A stretch of 34,902 bases of DNA. Source: Comamonadaceae bacterium (GTDB taxonomy: Bacteria; Pseudomonadota; Gammaproteobacteria; Burkholderiales; Burkholderiaceae_C). Both the position numbers and the translations under genes were made by a program. Positions 1-8,837 of the stretch are shown here, one piece after another; positions within the stretch are counted from its first letter, which is position 1; every line of letters starts with the position of its first letter. The stretch covers positions 1 to 34,902 of the forward strand of contig CANFVA010000012.1 in NCBI GenBank assembly GCA_947450255.1, in the 5' to 3' direction. The notes beneath the pieces were generated by a model. That model was not told the DNA's origin. It made no database searches and worked only from the letters and a program-made list of their open reading frames with translations.

Positions 1-738
1 ATGGCGCCGGTGACGATTGCCGGTGCGCTGGCGCAGCAAAACGCCGAGGCCTTAGCGGGCATCACGCTCACCCAATTGGTACGCCCCGGCGCGCCGGTGG
101 TCTATGGCGGCTTTACCTCGAATGTCGATATGAAAAGCGGCGCACCGGCTTTCGGCACGCCCGAGTACATGAAGGCGGTTTTGGTCGGCGGGCAACTGTG
201 CCGCAAATACGGCATCCCCTACCGCACCAGCAATGTCAACGCGGCCAACACCGTGGACGCGCAGGCGGCTTATGAATCGGTGTTCTCTTTGTGGGCGCTG
301 ACACAAGCTGGCGGCAACTTCATCATGCACAGCGCCGGTTGGATGGAAGGCGGCCTGACCGCTTCGTTTGAAAAATTTATCCTCGACTGCGACTTGCTGC
401 AAATGGTGGCCGAGTTCCTGACGCCGCTGGACGTCAGCCCGGCTGGACTGGCACTGGACGCCGTGCGCGATGTAGGCCCCGGCGGCCACTACTTTGGCAC
501 CGCGCACACGCTGGAACGTTTTGAAACCGCGTTTTATTCGCCCATCATTTCCGACTGGCGCAACTTCGAATCCTGGGACGAAGGCGGCAGGCCTACGGCT
601 TACCAAAAGGCCAACACGATTTGGCAAAAAGAACTCGAAGCCTACGAGCGCCCGCCTATGGACGCGGCGATCGAAGAAGAACTCGATGCCTTTGTCAACC
701 TGCGTAAATCGCAGGGCGGCGCACCCACCGACTTTTAA
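1..738 (+). CDS. Trimethylamine methyltransferase (MttB) family protein, 3' part
   Basis: This is the C-terminal half of an MttB-superfamily corrinoid methyltransferase. The window begins inside the gene: MAPVTIAGALAQQNAEALAG is an internal conserved stretch of the family, and family members are about 480-520 residues against 245 here. The fragment has the glycine-rich TIM-barrel segments (VVYGGFTSN, GGNFIMHSAGWMEGG, GPGGHYFGTAHT). The stop is an ordinary TAA and there is no in-frame amber codon in the visible part, so it looks like a non-pyrrolysine member. Known non-pyrrolysine members include glycine betaine (MtgB) demethylases. It lies 34 bp upstream of a dimethylglycine-dehydrogenase-like gene and the sox operon, so demethylation of a quaternary amine such as a betaine is the likely role. 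That substrate is inferred from context. Confidence 0.85.
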   Translation: MAPVTIAGALAQQNAEALAGITLTQLVRPGAPVVYGGFTSNVDMKSGAPAFGTPEYMKAVLVGGQLCRKYGIPYRTSNVNAANTVDAQAAYESVFSLWALTQAGGNFIMHSAGWMEGGLTASFEKFILDCDLLQMVAEFLTPLDVSPAGLALDAVRDVGPGGHYFGTAHTLERFETAFYSPIISDWRNFESWDEGGRPTAYQKANTIWQKELEAYERPPMDAAIEEELDAFVNLRKSQGGAPTDF

Positions 739-772
739 TTTTTGTTTTGCTCTGCAAAAAGGATTTACAGCT

Positions 773-3202
773 ATGAAAACAACAGCACGGGTAGTCATCA
801 TCGGCGGCGGTGTCGTCGGTTGTTCAGTGCTTTACCACCTGACCAAAAAAGGCTGGAGCGATGTGATGTTGCTCGAGCGTGACCAACTTACCTCCGGCTC
901 CACCTGGCACGCGGCAGGCGGCTTTCACACCTTGAATGGCGACCCCAATGTGGCCATGCTGCAAAGCTACACGGTGAGTTTGTATGAGGAGTTAGAGCGC
1001 ATCTCCGGCCAAAGTTGCGGCCTGCACAAGTCGCCCGGCATCATGCTGGCCGATACGCCTGAGCGTATGGAGTTTTTGAAGATGACGGTGGCGCGTGGCC
1101 GTTATTTGGGCATGGAGACAGAAATCATCTCTATCAAAGAAGCGCTCAACTACTTCCCCTTTATCGAAGAAAAATATTTTTTGGGTGCCCTACTAGACCC
1201 CAATGAAGGCCACTTAGACCCCAGCGGCACGACCTACGCCTACGCCAAAGCGGCGCGCATTGGCGGGGCCACCATTGAAGTGCAAACCAAGGTGGAAAGC
1301 CTGGAGCAAAAGCCCGACGGCACCTGGCGTGTCATCACCAACAAAGGTGTGGTCGAGTGCGAGCATGTGGTCAATGCCGGCGGTCTGTGGGCGCGCGAAG
1401 TAGGCCGCATGGTGGGCATCGAACTGCCGGTGCTGGCTATGGAGCACATGTATTTGGTCACCGACGATATTCCTGAAGTGGAAGCCTTTAACAAAAGCGC
1501 GGGCAAAGAAATCGGCCACGTCATCGACTTCGGCGCCGAAAGCTATTTGCGCCAAGAAGGCAAAGGCATGGTGCTGGGCGTCTACGAGCAAGCCGGTAAA
1601 CCTTGGTCCACCAAGACCACGCCCTGGAGCTTTGGCCAAGAGCTGCTGCAACCGGACCTGGACCGCATCGCGCCCTCTCTAGAAATCGCCTTCAAGCATT
1701 TCCCCACGCTGGAGCACGCAGGCATCAAGCGCGTGATCAACGGGCCCTTCACCTTTGCACCTGATGGCAACCCGCTGGTCGGCCCGGTGCAAGGGCGTAC
1801 CAATTTTTGGAGCGCTTGCGGCGTGATGGCCGGCTTTAGCCAAGGTGGCGGCGTGGGCTTGGCCCTATCCAACTGGATGGTCGATGGCGACCCTGGCTTT
1901 GATATTTGGGGCATGGACGTGGCACGCTACGGCGACTGGGCCACGCGCACCTATACCAATGCCAAAGTGCGCGAAAACTACTCGCGCCGCTTTCGCATCC
2001 GCTTCCCCAACGAAGAGCTGCCCGCAGGCCGTCCGCTGCAAACCACGCCTTTGTATGACACATTTATCGCCCAAGGCGCGGTGATGGGCGACTCTTGGGG
2101 CATGGAAACGCCGCTGTGGTTTGCGCCCCCCGGCACTGAGGCCAAAGACATCGTGTCCTTCCACCGCTCTAATGACTTTGAACCCATCAAAGCCGAGTGC
2201 AAAGCAGTACGCGAAGCCGTGGGCGTCACCGAGGTGGCCAACTTCGCCAAGTACGAAATCACCGGCCCGGGCGCCGAGGCCTGGCTGCAAGGCCTGATGA
2301 CCAACACCTTGCCTAAAACCGGCCGCTTGCAGCTATGCCCCATGCTCAACCACCAGGGCAAGATCATTGGCGACTTCACCATCGCCAAAGCAGCGGAAGG
2401 CCGTTTCATGATGTGGGGCTCCAGCCAAGCGCAGGTCTATCACATGCGCTGGTTTGAGCAGACGCTACCCAAAGACGGTTCGGTACATATCGCGCCCTAC
2501 GGCATGAAGCTCATCGGCTTGTCGATTGCAGGCCCCAAGTCGCGCGAAGTGCTGCAGCGCTTGACCGATGAGGACGTGTCCAACGAGGCCTTCAAGTTCA
2601 TGGACTACCGCGAAATGGAAGTCGCCACCGTGCAGGCCAAGATCAACCGTGTCACCTACACCGGCGACCTGGGCTACGAGATTTGGGTTGCGCCCGAATA
2701 CCAGCGCCGTTTGTACGAGAGCATCATGGCAGCAGGCGCGGATTTGGGCATCAAAAACTTCGGCATGCGCGCCCTGCTGTGCCTGCGGCTGGAGAAAAAT
2801 TTTGGCACCTGGTTCCGCGAGTTCCGCCCCATCTACGGCCCCTTCGAAGCCGGCCTGGACCGTTTTGTCAAACTGGACAAGCATGACTACATCGGCAAAG
2901 CCGCCGCCATCCAAGAGAAGCAGAACGGCCCCAAAAAGACCCGTATCTTCATGGTGGTCGATGCGTTGGACTGCGACGTGATGGGCGACGAGCCGATCTG
3001 GGTCGACGGCAGAGTGGTCGGCTGGGTCACCTCGGGCGGCTTTGGCCACTATGTGAACCAATCGCTGGCGCAAGGCTACATTCCCACTGAATGCTTTAAG
3101 CCAGGTATGCAACTCGAAATTGAAATTTTGGGCGAACGCCGGGCGGCACACTTGCAGATGGACCCGCCCTTCGACCCCGAAGCCAAACGCATGCGCATGT
3201 AA
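773..3202 (+). CDS. FAD-dependent oxidoreductase with GcvT domain (dimethylglycine/sarcosine dehydrogenase-like)
   Basis: An 809-residue two-part enzyme. An N-terminal DAO-type FAD domain opens with the dinucleotide motif VVIIGGGVVGCSVLYHL. It is followed by STWHAAGG, where the His (about residue 46) matches the histidine that carries covalent FAD in dimethylglycine and sarcosine dehydrogenases. The C-terminal half is an aminomethyltransferase (GcvT) folate-binding module (GPGAEAWLQGLMTN, SIAGPKSREVLQ, TGDLGYEIWV). The expected reaction is oxidative N-demethylation with transfer of the one-carbon unit to tetrahydrofolate. The ORF track begins at 494, but that extension only shadows the mttB-like gene. 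ATG 773 has an AAAAAGGA ribosome site and starts exactly at the FAD motif. It shares an operon with soxBDAG, 12 bp downstream. Dimethylglycine as substrate is inferred. Confidence 0.88.
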   Translation: MKTTARVVIIGGGVVGCSVLYHLTKKGWSDVMLLERDQLTSGSTWHAAGGFHTLNGDPNVAMLQSYTVSLYEELERISGQSCGLHKSPGIMLADTPERMEFLKMTVARGRYLGMETEIISIKEALNYFPFIEEKYFLGALLDPNEGHLDPSGTTYAYAKAARIGGATIEVQTKVESLEQKPDGTWRVITNKGVVECEHVVNAGGLWAREVGRMVGIELPVLAMEHMYLVTDDIPEVEAFNKSAGKEIGHVIDFGAESYLRQEGKGMVLGVYEQAGKPWSTKTTPWSFGQELLQPDLDRIAPSLEIAFKHFPTLEHAGIKRVINGPFTFAPDGNPLVGPVQGRTNFWSACGVMAGFSQGGGVGLALSNWMVDGDPGFDIWGMDVARYGDWATRTYTNAKVRENYSRRFRIRFPNEELPAGRPLQTTPLYDTFIAQGAVMGDSWGMETPLWFAPPGTEAKDIVSFHRSNDFEPIKAECKAVREAVGVTEVANFAKYEITGPGAEAWLQGLMTNTLPKTGRLQLCPMLNHQGKIIGDFTIAKAAEGRFMMWGSSQAQVYHMRWFEQTLPKDGSVHIAPYGMKLIGLSIAGPKSREVLQRLTDEDVSNEAFKFMDYREMEVATVQAKINRVTYTGDLGYEIWVAPEYQRRLYESIMAAGADLGIKNFGMRALLCLRLEKNFGTWFREFRPIYGPFEAGLDRFVKLDKHDYIGKAAAIQEKQNGPKKTRIFMVVDALDCDVMGDEPIWVDGRVVGWVTSGGFGHYVNQSLAQGYIPTECFKPGMQLEIEILGERRAAHLQMDPPFDPEAKRMRM

Positions 3203-3214
3203 GGAGACGCCCCG

Positions 3215-4471
3215 ATGACGCACTACTCGGCCTGGGCGCTGCTGCGCAATGCGCTTGGCGGCCACCAACATTGGGACCGCGCCTGGCGCGACCCCGAGCC
3301 GCGCAAAAGCTATGACGTCATCATCATCGGCGGTGGCGGCCACGGTCTGGCTACGGCCTATTACCTGGCTAAAAACCACGGCATCAAAAACATCGCGGTG
3401 CTGGAAAAAGGCTATATCGGGTCTGGCAATGCGGGGCGCAACACCACCATCGTGCGTTCCAACTACATGATGCAGGACAACACCGCGTTTTACGAACACT
3501 CCATGTCTTTGTGGCGAGGCATGTCGCAAGAACTGAACTACAACGTCATGTTCTCGCCGCGTGGTTATTTGTACGTCACCATGTCACCCAGCGGGCATGA
3601 CGCGCAAATCCGCCGCGCCAACATCATGCGCCTCAACGGCATCCGCGCTGACATCCTCAGCCGCGAAGACGTGATGAAAGAAGCGCCGTACCTCGATTTT
3701 TCGGACGAAGCGCGCTTTCCGATTTACGGCGCCATGTTGCAACCGGACGCCGGGACCGCACGCCACGACGCCGTGGTCTGGGGCTACGCCCGCGCGGCCA
3801 ATGCGCTGGGCGTGGACATCATCCAAAACTGCGAAGTGCGCGACTTTGAATGGTCGGGCGAACGCATTACCGGCGTACACACCTCGCGCGGCACCATTAG
3901 CGCAGGCAAAGTCGGTATGGCGGTGGCGGGCAACACATCGCCCCTGGCGCAAAAGGCCGGGCTGCAATTGCCTATCGACAGCCATGTGCTGCAAGCCTAT
4001 GTCACCGAGTCCATCAAGCCTATCGTCCACCATGTGGTGGTCTGGTCGGCCTCGTATTTTTATTTCTCGCAGTCGGATAAAGGCGGCCTGGTGTTTGGCG
4101 GCCATATCGACCGCTACAACTCCTATGCCCAGCGCGGCAATTTGGCCAATGTCAGCGAAGTGACCCAAGCGCTAGTCAGCGCCATGCCGAGTGCTGCGCG
4201 TCTGCGCGTACTGCGCCACTGGGGCGGCATCATGGACATGACGCCCGACGGTAGCCCCATCATCACCAAAACCCAGGTCGATGGGCTTTATCTGAACGCG
4301 GGTTGGTGCTACGGCGGATTTAAGGCCACGCCGGCCTCGGGCTGGTGTTTTGCGCACACGATTGCCAACGACGCGCCGCATGCCTACAACGCCGGTTTTA
4401 CGCTGGATCGCTTTGCCCAGGGCCGCTACATCGACGAAGCGGGCACTGGCCCCTATAACCATTTGCAATAG
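3215..4471 (+). CDS. soxB: Sarcosine oxidase subunit beta
   Basis: A 418-residue beta subunit of heterotetrameric sarcosine oxidase, which oxidises sarcosine to glycine and passes the methyl carbon to tetrahydrofolate. The FAD-binding motif YDVIIIGGGGHGLATAYYLAK (residues 33-53) and the GNAGRNTTIVRSNY segment are characteristic. QPDAGTARHDAVVWGYARAA holds the His (about residue 184) expected to carry the covalent FMN in this family. The C-terminal WGGIMDMTPDGSPII and GGFKATPASGW motifs complete the FAD domain. AAGGAG sits just before the ATG. It is first in the usual B-D-A-G order and is followed 16 bp later by soxD. Confidence 0.95.
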   Translation: MTHYSAWALLRNALGGHQHWDRAWRDPEPRKSYDVIIIGGGGHGLATAYYLAKNHGIKNIAVLEKGYIGSGNAGRNTTIVRSNYMMQDNTAFYEHSMSLWRGMSQELNYNVMFSPRGYLYVTMSPSGHDAQIRRANIMRLNGIRADILSREDVMKEAPYLDFSDEARFPIYGAMLQPDAGTARHDAVVWGYARAANALGVDIIQNCEVRDFEWSGERITGVHTSRGTISAGKVGMAVAGNTSPLAQKAGLQLPIDSHVLQAYVTESIKPIVHHVVVWSASYFYFSQSDKGGLVFGGHIDRYNSYAQRGNLANVSEVTQALVSAMPSAARLRVLRHWGGIMDMTPDGSPIITKTQVDGLYLNAGWCYGGFKATPASGWCFAHTIANDAPHAYNAGFTLDRFAQGRYIDEAGTGPYNHLQ

Positions 4472-4487
4472 AAAGGGCAGACCCACC

Positions 4488-4757
4488 ATGCTACGCATCG
4501 CCTGCCCCTACTGCGGCACCCGCGACCACGAAGAGTTCAGCTACTTCGGGGACGCCACCCAAGCCTACCCGGACCTGGGCGTGGAGCACCACGACGCCTG
4601 GGTAAACACCGTCTATACCCGCCCCAACCCGCGCGGCATCCATAGCGAGTTTTGGCAACACACCTTGGGCTGCCGCCGCTGGCTGGTGGTCAAGCGCCAT
4701 ACGGTGACGCACAATATCGAATCGGTGGTGCCCGCCGCACAAAGGACGCTGCCATGA
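4488..4757 (+). CDS. soxD: Sarcosine oxidase subunit delta
   Basis: An 89-residue zinc-binding delta subunit. Four likely zinc ligands are visible: C6 and C9 in CPYCG, H58 and C62 in HTLGC, the same pattern as known SoxD proteins. The family motifs EFSYFGDA and RWLVVKRHTVTH are present. The ORF track starts at 4350 inside soxB, but ATG 4488 with upstream AAAGGG gives the family-length protein. Its TGA overlaps the soxA ATG (ATGA), which points to translational coupling and stoichiometric assembly. Confidence 0.95.
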   Translation: MLRIACPYCGTRDHEEFSYFGDATQAYPDLGVEHHDAWVNTVYTRPNPRGIHSEFWQHTLGCRRWLVVKRHTVTHNIESVVPAAQRTLP

Positions 4758-7700
4758 ACGCGCCTACAAAAGCCCAAGGCGGCAAGCAGCGCATCGCTAG
4801 CGGTGGCCGCATAGACCGCAGCAAACCCATCACCTTCACCCTCGACGGTTCGCCCTACCAAGGCTTTGCCGGTGACACCCTGGCCTCTACCCTGCTGGCG
4901 CACAACGTGCATTTGGTGGGCCGCTCTTTTAAATACCACCGGCCCCGCGGCATTCTGGGCGCTGGCGTAGAAGAGCCCAATGCCTTGTTCACGCTAGGCG
5001 ACGGCGGCACGCGCGAACCCAATATCGCCGCCACCGTCACTGAATTGGAGCAAGGCCTGCGCGCCCGCACGCAAAACGCCTGGCCCTCGGTCAGCCTGGA
5101 TTTCATGGCCATCAACTCCCTGCTCTCGCCGGTGTTTGTGGCCGGGTTTTATTACAAAACCTTTATGGGCCCAACGCGCAAGGCCTGGATGTTTTACGAG
5201 CACTTCATCCGTAAAGCCGCTGGCCTGGGCGCATCGGTGGCGGACTTTGACATCCACCGCTACGACTACCACAACGATTTTGTCGATGTGCTGGTCATCG
5301 GCTCGGGCGCTGCTGGCCTAGCCGCCGCGCTACAAGCGGCGCGTGCCGGTGCAGAAGTGATGCTGGTGGAACAAGACTTTGCGCTTGGCGGCGCCTTGCT
5401 CAACTGCCCCGCCGCCAGCGCGCAAGCGCAATGGCTGGCGCATATGCTGCAAGACATCCAAGCCACGGGCCGTGTGCGCCTGCACACGCGCAGCACCGCT
5501 TTTGGCATTTACGACGGCAACACCGTAGGCGTGATCGAGCGCAGCGCGCCCGGCGTGGCCGACCCCGCGTTTGGCGTACCGCGCCAGCGCATGCGCACCG
5601 TGCGCGCCAAGGCCATCGTCATGGCCTGCGGCGCCATCGAGCGGCCCCTGGTGTTTGGCGGTAACGACAAACCAGCAGTCATGCTCAGCAGCGCAGTGGG
5701 CGCCTATGTCAACCGCTACGCGGTAGCACCGGGCCGGCGCGCCCTGTTTTGCGTGAACAACGACGCGGCCTATGCGGACGCTATCTCTCTCGCGCAATCG
5801 GGCGCGCAGGTGCAACTGGTCGATCTGCGGCCTACCACGGCGCCCGCTTTGCTGAGTGCAGCCAACAGCGCGGGTATTACCGTCCACCACGGCAGCGCTA
5901 TCACGCAAGTGAGCGGCTTTCAGCGCGCCAACACCGTGCGCATCGAAGGCTTTGACAGCAACACCGGCCGCGTCATGGGCGGCGCTGCGCACCACGAGGT
6001 GGACTTGGTCGCGATGTCTGGCGGCTGGACGCCGACGGTACATCTGAGCTCGCACCGCAACGTCAAGCCGGTGTACCGCAGCGACATTGCCTGCTTTGTG
6101 CCCGGCGCTTTTGACCGCGCGCAGTTTGGCGCAGGCAGCATGGTCGGCGAACAGACTTGGGACGGCGCCATCGCGTCTGGCTGGGCGGCGGGCGCGCAAG
6201 CAGCGGGTGTGCTCAGCCTGCACAGCAGCGGGGATGCGCCCACGCTGCAAGACGGCTTTGGCATGGCTTTTGTGCCCGCCGGGCCGCTGCGCTCCGATAA
6301 ATCGGGTGGCAAGTTGTTTGTGGACTTTCAGCACGATGTGACGGTGGACGATGTAGAGCTGGCGCACCGCGAAGGCTATGTGTCGGTAGAGCACCTCAAG
6401 CGCTACACCACGCTGGGCATGGGCACCGACCAGGGCAAGACCTCTAACCTCAATGGCATGGGCGTCATGGCCGCTGCACGCGGTCTGGATGTGTCCCTGG
6501 CCGGTACCACCACCTTCAGGCCGCCCTACACCCCGGCGGCACTGGGCGCGCTGGCCGGGCGCAATGTGCGCGGCCACTTCCAGCCCGAGCGGCTGACGGC
6601 GATGCACGACTGGCATCTGGCCCACGGCGGCGTCAAGATGGAAGCGGGCTACTGGCTGCGCCCGCTGTGGTACCGCACGCACGGCGCCACGCTGTCCGAG
6701 GCCTACAAAACCGAGATGGAGTTTGTGCGCGAAGGTGTGGGCATCGCCGACACCTCGACGTTGGGCAAGATCGATGTGCAAGGCCCGGACGCTGCCGCGT
6801 TTTTGGACCGGGTGTATGTGAACGGCTATTCCAAACTGGCGATAGGCAAAGCGCGCTACGGCTTTATGTTGCGCGAGGACGGTATCGTCATGGACGACGG
6901 CACCACCACACGCATCAGCGAAACCCAGTTTTTCATGACCACCACCACCGCGCAAGCGGCCAAGGTAATGAGCCACCTGGAGTTTTTGCTGCAAGTGGTG
7001 TGGCCCGAATTGCGCGTCACCGTGGCGTCTGTCACCGACCAATGGGCGGCCATGAGCATTGCCGGGCCGCGCACGCGAGAGGTATTGCAAGCGGCCTTCC
7101 CGCACCTGGACTTTGCCGACGCCGCGCTGCCCTTCATGGGCTTGTTGGATACCCACGGAAAAGGTCCGTTAGAAGGCGTGGCGCTGCGCATATTGCGGCT
7201 CACTTTTTCGGGCGAACTGGCATTTGAGATCTTTGTGCCCACGCACCACGGCCTGGCGGTGTGGGAGCACCTGATGGAAGCGGGCAAGCCTTGGCAACTG
7301 CGTCCTTATGGCCTGGAGGCGCTGGGCTCGCTGCGTATTGAAAAAGGCCATGTGGTCGGCTCGGAAATGGATGGCCGCACCACCTTGGGCGATATGGGCG
7401 CCGGCCGCATGGCCAGCCAGACCAAAGACTTTTGGGGCAAGGCGCTCAGCCACAGCCCGCATTTGCAAAAGCCAGATCGGCCTACCTTGGTCGGCCTGGA
7501 AGCGGTGGACCCGGCGCAGCCGCCGAGCAATGGCTCCATCCTGTTCTTTGCCGATGACGCCATCCAAGGCCACGGGCGCGGGCATGTCACCTCCACCACG
7601 TTTAGCAAAACCGTGGGCAAAGCTATTGCCCTGGGCCTGCTGCAAGGCGGCACCGCGCATGTGGGCCAAGAAGTGGTGGCGGCATCGCCCGCCACCGGTC

Positions 7701-7768
7701 GCCAATACCGGCTGCGCGTGGTCGAACCCTGCTTTATCGATCCGCAAGGAGTGCGTTACCGTGTCTGA
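4754..7768 (+). CDS. soxA: Sarcosine oxidase subunit alpha
   Basis: A 1004-residue alpha subunit, full length for the family. Domains in order: an N-terminal ferredoxin-like module (ITFTLDGSPYQGFAGDTLASTLLA and SFKYHRPRGI); an NAD-binding Rossmann domain (VLVIGSGAAGLAAALQAARAGAE, about residues 180-205); the pyridine-nucleotide oxidoreductase core (MACGAIERPLVF, VAMSGGWTPTV); then a C-terminal GcvT-like folate domain (DTSTLGKIDVQGPDAAAFLDRVY, MSIAGPRTREVL). The folate domain receives the one-carbon unit made at the beta-subunit active site. ATG 4754 overlaps the soxD stop and follows AAAGGA. The 34-residue N-terminal extension in the ORF track lies within soxD and is rejected. Confidence 0.95.
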   Translation: MNAPTKAQGGKQRIASGGRIDRSKPITFTLDGSPYQGFAGDTLASTLLAHNVHLVGRSFKYHRPRGILGAGVEEPNALFTLGDGGTREPNIAATVTELEQGLRARTQNAWPSVSLDFMAINSLLSPVFVAGFYYKTFMGPTRKAWMFYEHFIRKAAGLGASVADFDIHRYDYHNDFVDVLVIGSGAAGLAAALQAARAGAEVMLVEQDFALGGALLNCPAASAQAQWLAHMLQDIQATGRVRLHTRSTAFGIYDGNTVGVIERSAPGVADPAFGVPRQRMRTVRAKAIVMACGAIERPLVFGGNDKPAVMLSSAVGAYVNRYAVAPGRRALFCVNNDAAYADAISLAQSGAQVQLVDLRPTTAPALLSAANSAGITVHHGSAITQVSGFQRANTVRIEGFDSNTGRVMGGAAHHEVDLVAMSGGWTPTVHLSSHRNVKPVYRSDIACFVPGAFDRAQFGAGSMVGEQTWDGAIASGWAAGAQAAGVLSLHSSGDAPTLQDGFGMAFVPAGPLRSDKSGGKLFVDFQHDVTVDDVELAHREGYVSVEHLKRYTTLGMGTDQGKTSNLNGMGVMAAARGLDVSLAGTTTFRPPYTPAALGALAGRNVRGHFQPERLTAMHDWHLAHGGVKMEAGYWLRPLWYRTHGATLSEAYKTEMEFVREGVGIADTSTLGKIDVQGPDAAAFLDRVYVNGYSKLAIGKARYGFMLREDGIVMDDGTTTRISETQFFMTTTTAQAAKVMSHLEFLLQVVWPELRVTVASVTDQWAAMSIAGPRTREVLQAAFPHLDFADAALPFMGLLDTHGKGPLEGVALRILRLTFSGELAFEIFVPTHHGLAVWEHLMEAGKPWQLRPYGLEALGSLRIEKGHVVGSEMDGRTTLGDMGAGRMASQTKDFWGKALSHSPHLQKPDRPTLVGLEAVDPAQPPSNGSILFFADDAIQGHGRGHVTSTTFSKTVGKAIALGLLQGGTAHVGQEVVAASPATGRQYRLRVVEPCFIDPQGVRYRV

Positions 7769-8366
7769 TGCCATCGCCACCCCCGCAGCCCCCGCCACCC
7801 GCAGCCAGCCCACGCGCAGCGGCTTATTGCAAGTGCATTTGCGCGTGCAAAAGCTTTCCAATCTGACGCAAATCAGCACCTGGTCCAGCGGCATTGGCGC
7901 GCTAAGCAGCGCGCTGCACCGCGCCCTGGACTGCGAAGTACCACTGCACACCGGCCAGCTCGTGCCGTGTGCGCTGGGTACGCTGATGCGCAGCGGCCCG
8001 TTTGAGTTGTTGTTGGTCGGGGACGCCGACCAGGCCCCTAGCGACCGCGTCGCCCTGCTGCGCCAGCATGTTGGCGCCGAGATAGGCTCCGTGCTGGACC
8101 TGAGCCACGCCCGCGTACGCGTCAGCGTGCATGGCGACAAAGCGGTAGAGGCTTTGTCCAAACTCTATGCCCTGGACTTTCGGCCCGCCGCTTTTGCCCC
8201 CAATACCTTTGCCCTGACCGGCCACCACCACATCCCCTGCCTGCTGCACCGCATCGATGCGCAGCACTTTCATGCCTATTACTTCACGACCTATGCACGC
8301 GGGCAAATTGATTTGCTGGCCGATGCAGCGCTGGAGTTTGGGGTGGATGTGACGCAGGCGGGCTAG
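7761..8366 (+). CDS. soxG: Sarcosine oxidase subunit gamma
   Basis: A 201-residue gamma subunit, GcvT-like and the least conserved of the four. It starts with GTG at 7761, overlapping the soxA stop by 8 nt. AAGGAG lies at 7746-7751, at good spacing. The longer ORF in the track (from 7308) shadows soxA. Recognisable segments are LQVHLRVQKLSNLTQISTWS, DLSHARVRVSVHG and FALTGHHHIPCLLHR. Position directly behind soxA is the strongest evidence. It ends at a GC-rich hairpin that spans its stop codon and faces the convergent hicB. Confidence 0.88.
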   Translation: MSDAIATPAAPATRSQPTRSGLLQVHLRVQKLSNLTQISTWSSGIGALSSALHRALDCEVPLHTGQLVPCALGTLMRSGPFELLLVGDADQAPSDRVALLRQHVGAEIGSVLDLSHARVRVSVHGDKAVEALSKLYALDFRPAAFAPNTFALTGHHHIPCLLHRIDAQHFHAYYFTTYARGQIDLLADAALEFGVDVTQAG

Positions 8367-8375
8367 GCGCCCGCC
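8357..8375. terminator. GC-rich hairpin between convergent soxG and hicB
   Basis: A perfect 7-bp stem, GGCGGGC / GCCCGCC, with a 5-nt loop spans the soxG stop codon. It lies 4 bp from the 3' end of the convergent hicB. There is no clear U-tract, so it is either a bidirectional attenuating hairpin or only a 3'-end stabiliser. Confidence 0.45.
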
Positions 8376-8378
8376 GCG

Positions 8379-8774
8379 CTAGCGCATCGCAGAGCGGGCT
8401 GCCTCGACCAAAAATCCGCTGCGGCTCATGCCCTGGGATTTGGCGTAGTCGTCGATACTCGCCAGCATCAATCGCGGCACGGTGATATTTATTTTTTCGG
8501 CTGGCCCCAGGTATTTTTCGACCGGCACATCCACCACCGCCCAGACCCAACCCGCATAGTCTGGGTCGGCTTGCCAATGCGCCAAGCCGCGCGGGGCTGG
8601 AATGTGCGCACCATCTTCAATCAACACCTCGACATGCTGCTCAATCGCCTGGCGGGCGTTTTCCATGGCCTCTTCCATGGTGTCGCCGGCCGAAAAACAT
8701 CCCGGCACGTCGGGCACCGCCACGCCCCATGCAGTGGTATCGGTTCCGGGCTCTAAGGCAATCATGAATTTCAT
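8379..8774 (-). CDS. hicB: HicB family antitoxin (type II TA), orphan
   Basis: A 131-residue HicB-type protein. The N-terminal partial-RNase-H fold carries the family signature VPDVPGCFSAGDTMEEAMENARQAIEQHVE. The C-terminal part (INITVPRLMLASIDDYAKSQGMSRSGFLVEAA) looks like a ribbon-helix-helix DNA-binding domain. HicB normally neutralises the HicA mRNA interferase and represses its own operon. Here the partner upstream is reduced to a 16-codon remnant, so this is an orphan antitoxin. GAGAGGA precedes the ATG. It is codirectional with and 63 nt downstream of res, so it is probably cotranscribed with mod-res. It may act as a regulator or protect against other HicA toxins, or it may be decaying. 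Confidence 0.88.
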   Translation of the reverse strand: MKFMIALEPGTDTTAWGVAVPDVPGCFSAGDTMEEAMENARQAIEQHVEVLIEDGAHIPAPRGLAHWQADPDYAGWVWAVVDVPVEKYLGPAEKINITVPRLMLASIDDYAKSQGMSRSGFLVEAARSAMR

Positions 8775-8786
8775 CGGGCTTTCCTC

Positions 8787-8837
8787 TCAGCGTAGGCCTG
8801 CCTGCTTCCATAGCTTACGCAGCAAACCAACATCCCA
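8787..8837 (-). pseudogene. hicA: hicA toxin remnant (C-terminal 16 codons)
   Basis: Directly after the res TGA, in the same frame, the minus strand reads W-DVGLLRKLWKQAGLR-stop. The ending LLRKLWKQAGLR resembles the conserved C-terminus of HicA (KQAGL). It sits 12 nt before hicB, where hicA belongs in a hicAB operon. The double-stranded-RNA-binding N-terminus with the catalytic His is absent, and its place is taken by the 3' end of res. The match is short and judged by eye. The position beside hicB makes chance unlikely but not excluded. Confidence 0.6.

Noticed and set aside
494-772. N-terminal extension of the dehydrogenase ORF starting at 494
   Set aside because: It overlaps the mttB-like gene in another frame and has no family similarity. 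ATG 773 has a ribosome site and begins at the FAD motif.
2465-3529. 354-residue minus-strand ORF opposite the dehydrogenase and soxB
   Set aside because: It spans the junction of two convincing plus-strand genes and shows no motifs.
5330-7156. 608-residue minus-strand ORF opposite soxA
   Set aside because: Its composition (Arg/His/Ala rich, low complexity) and full overlap with a clearly conserved gene mark it as an antisense shadow in high-GC DNA.
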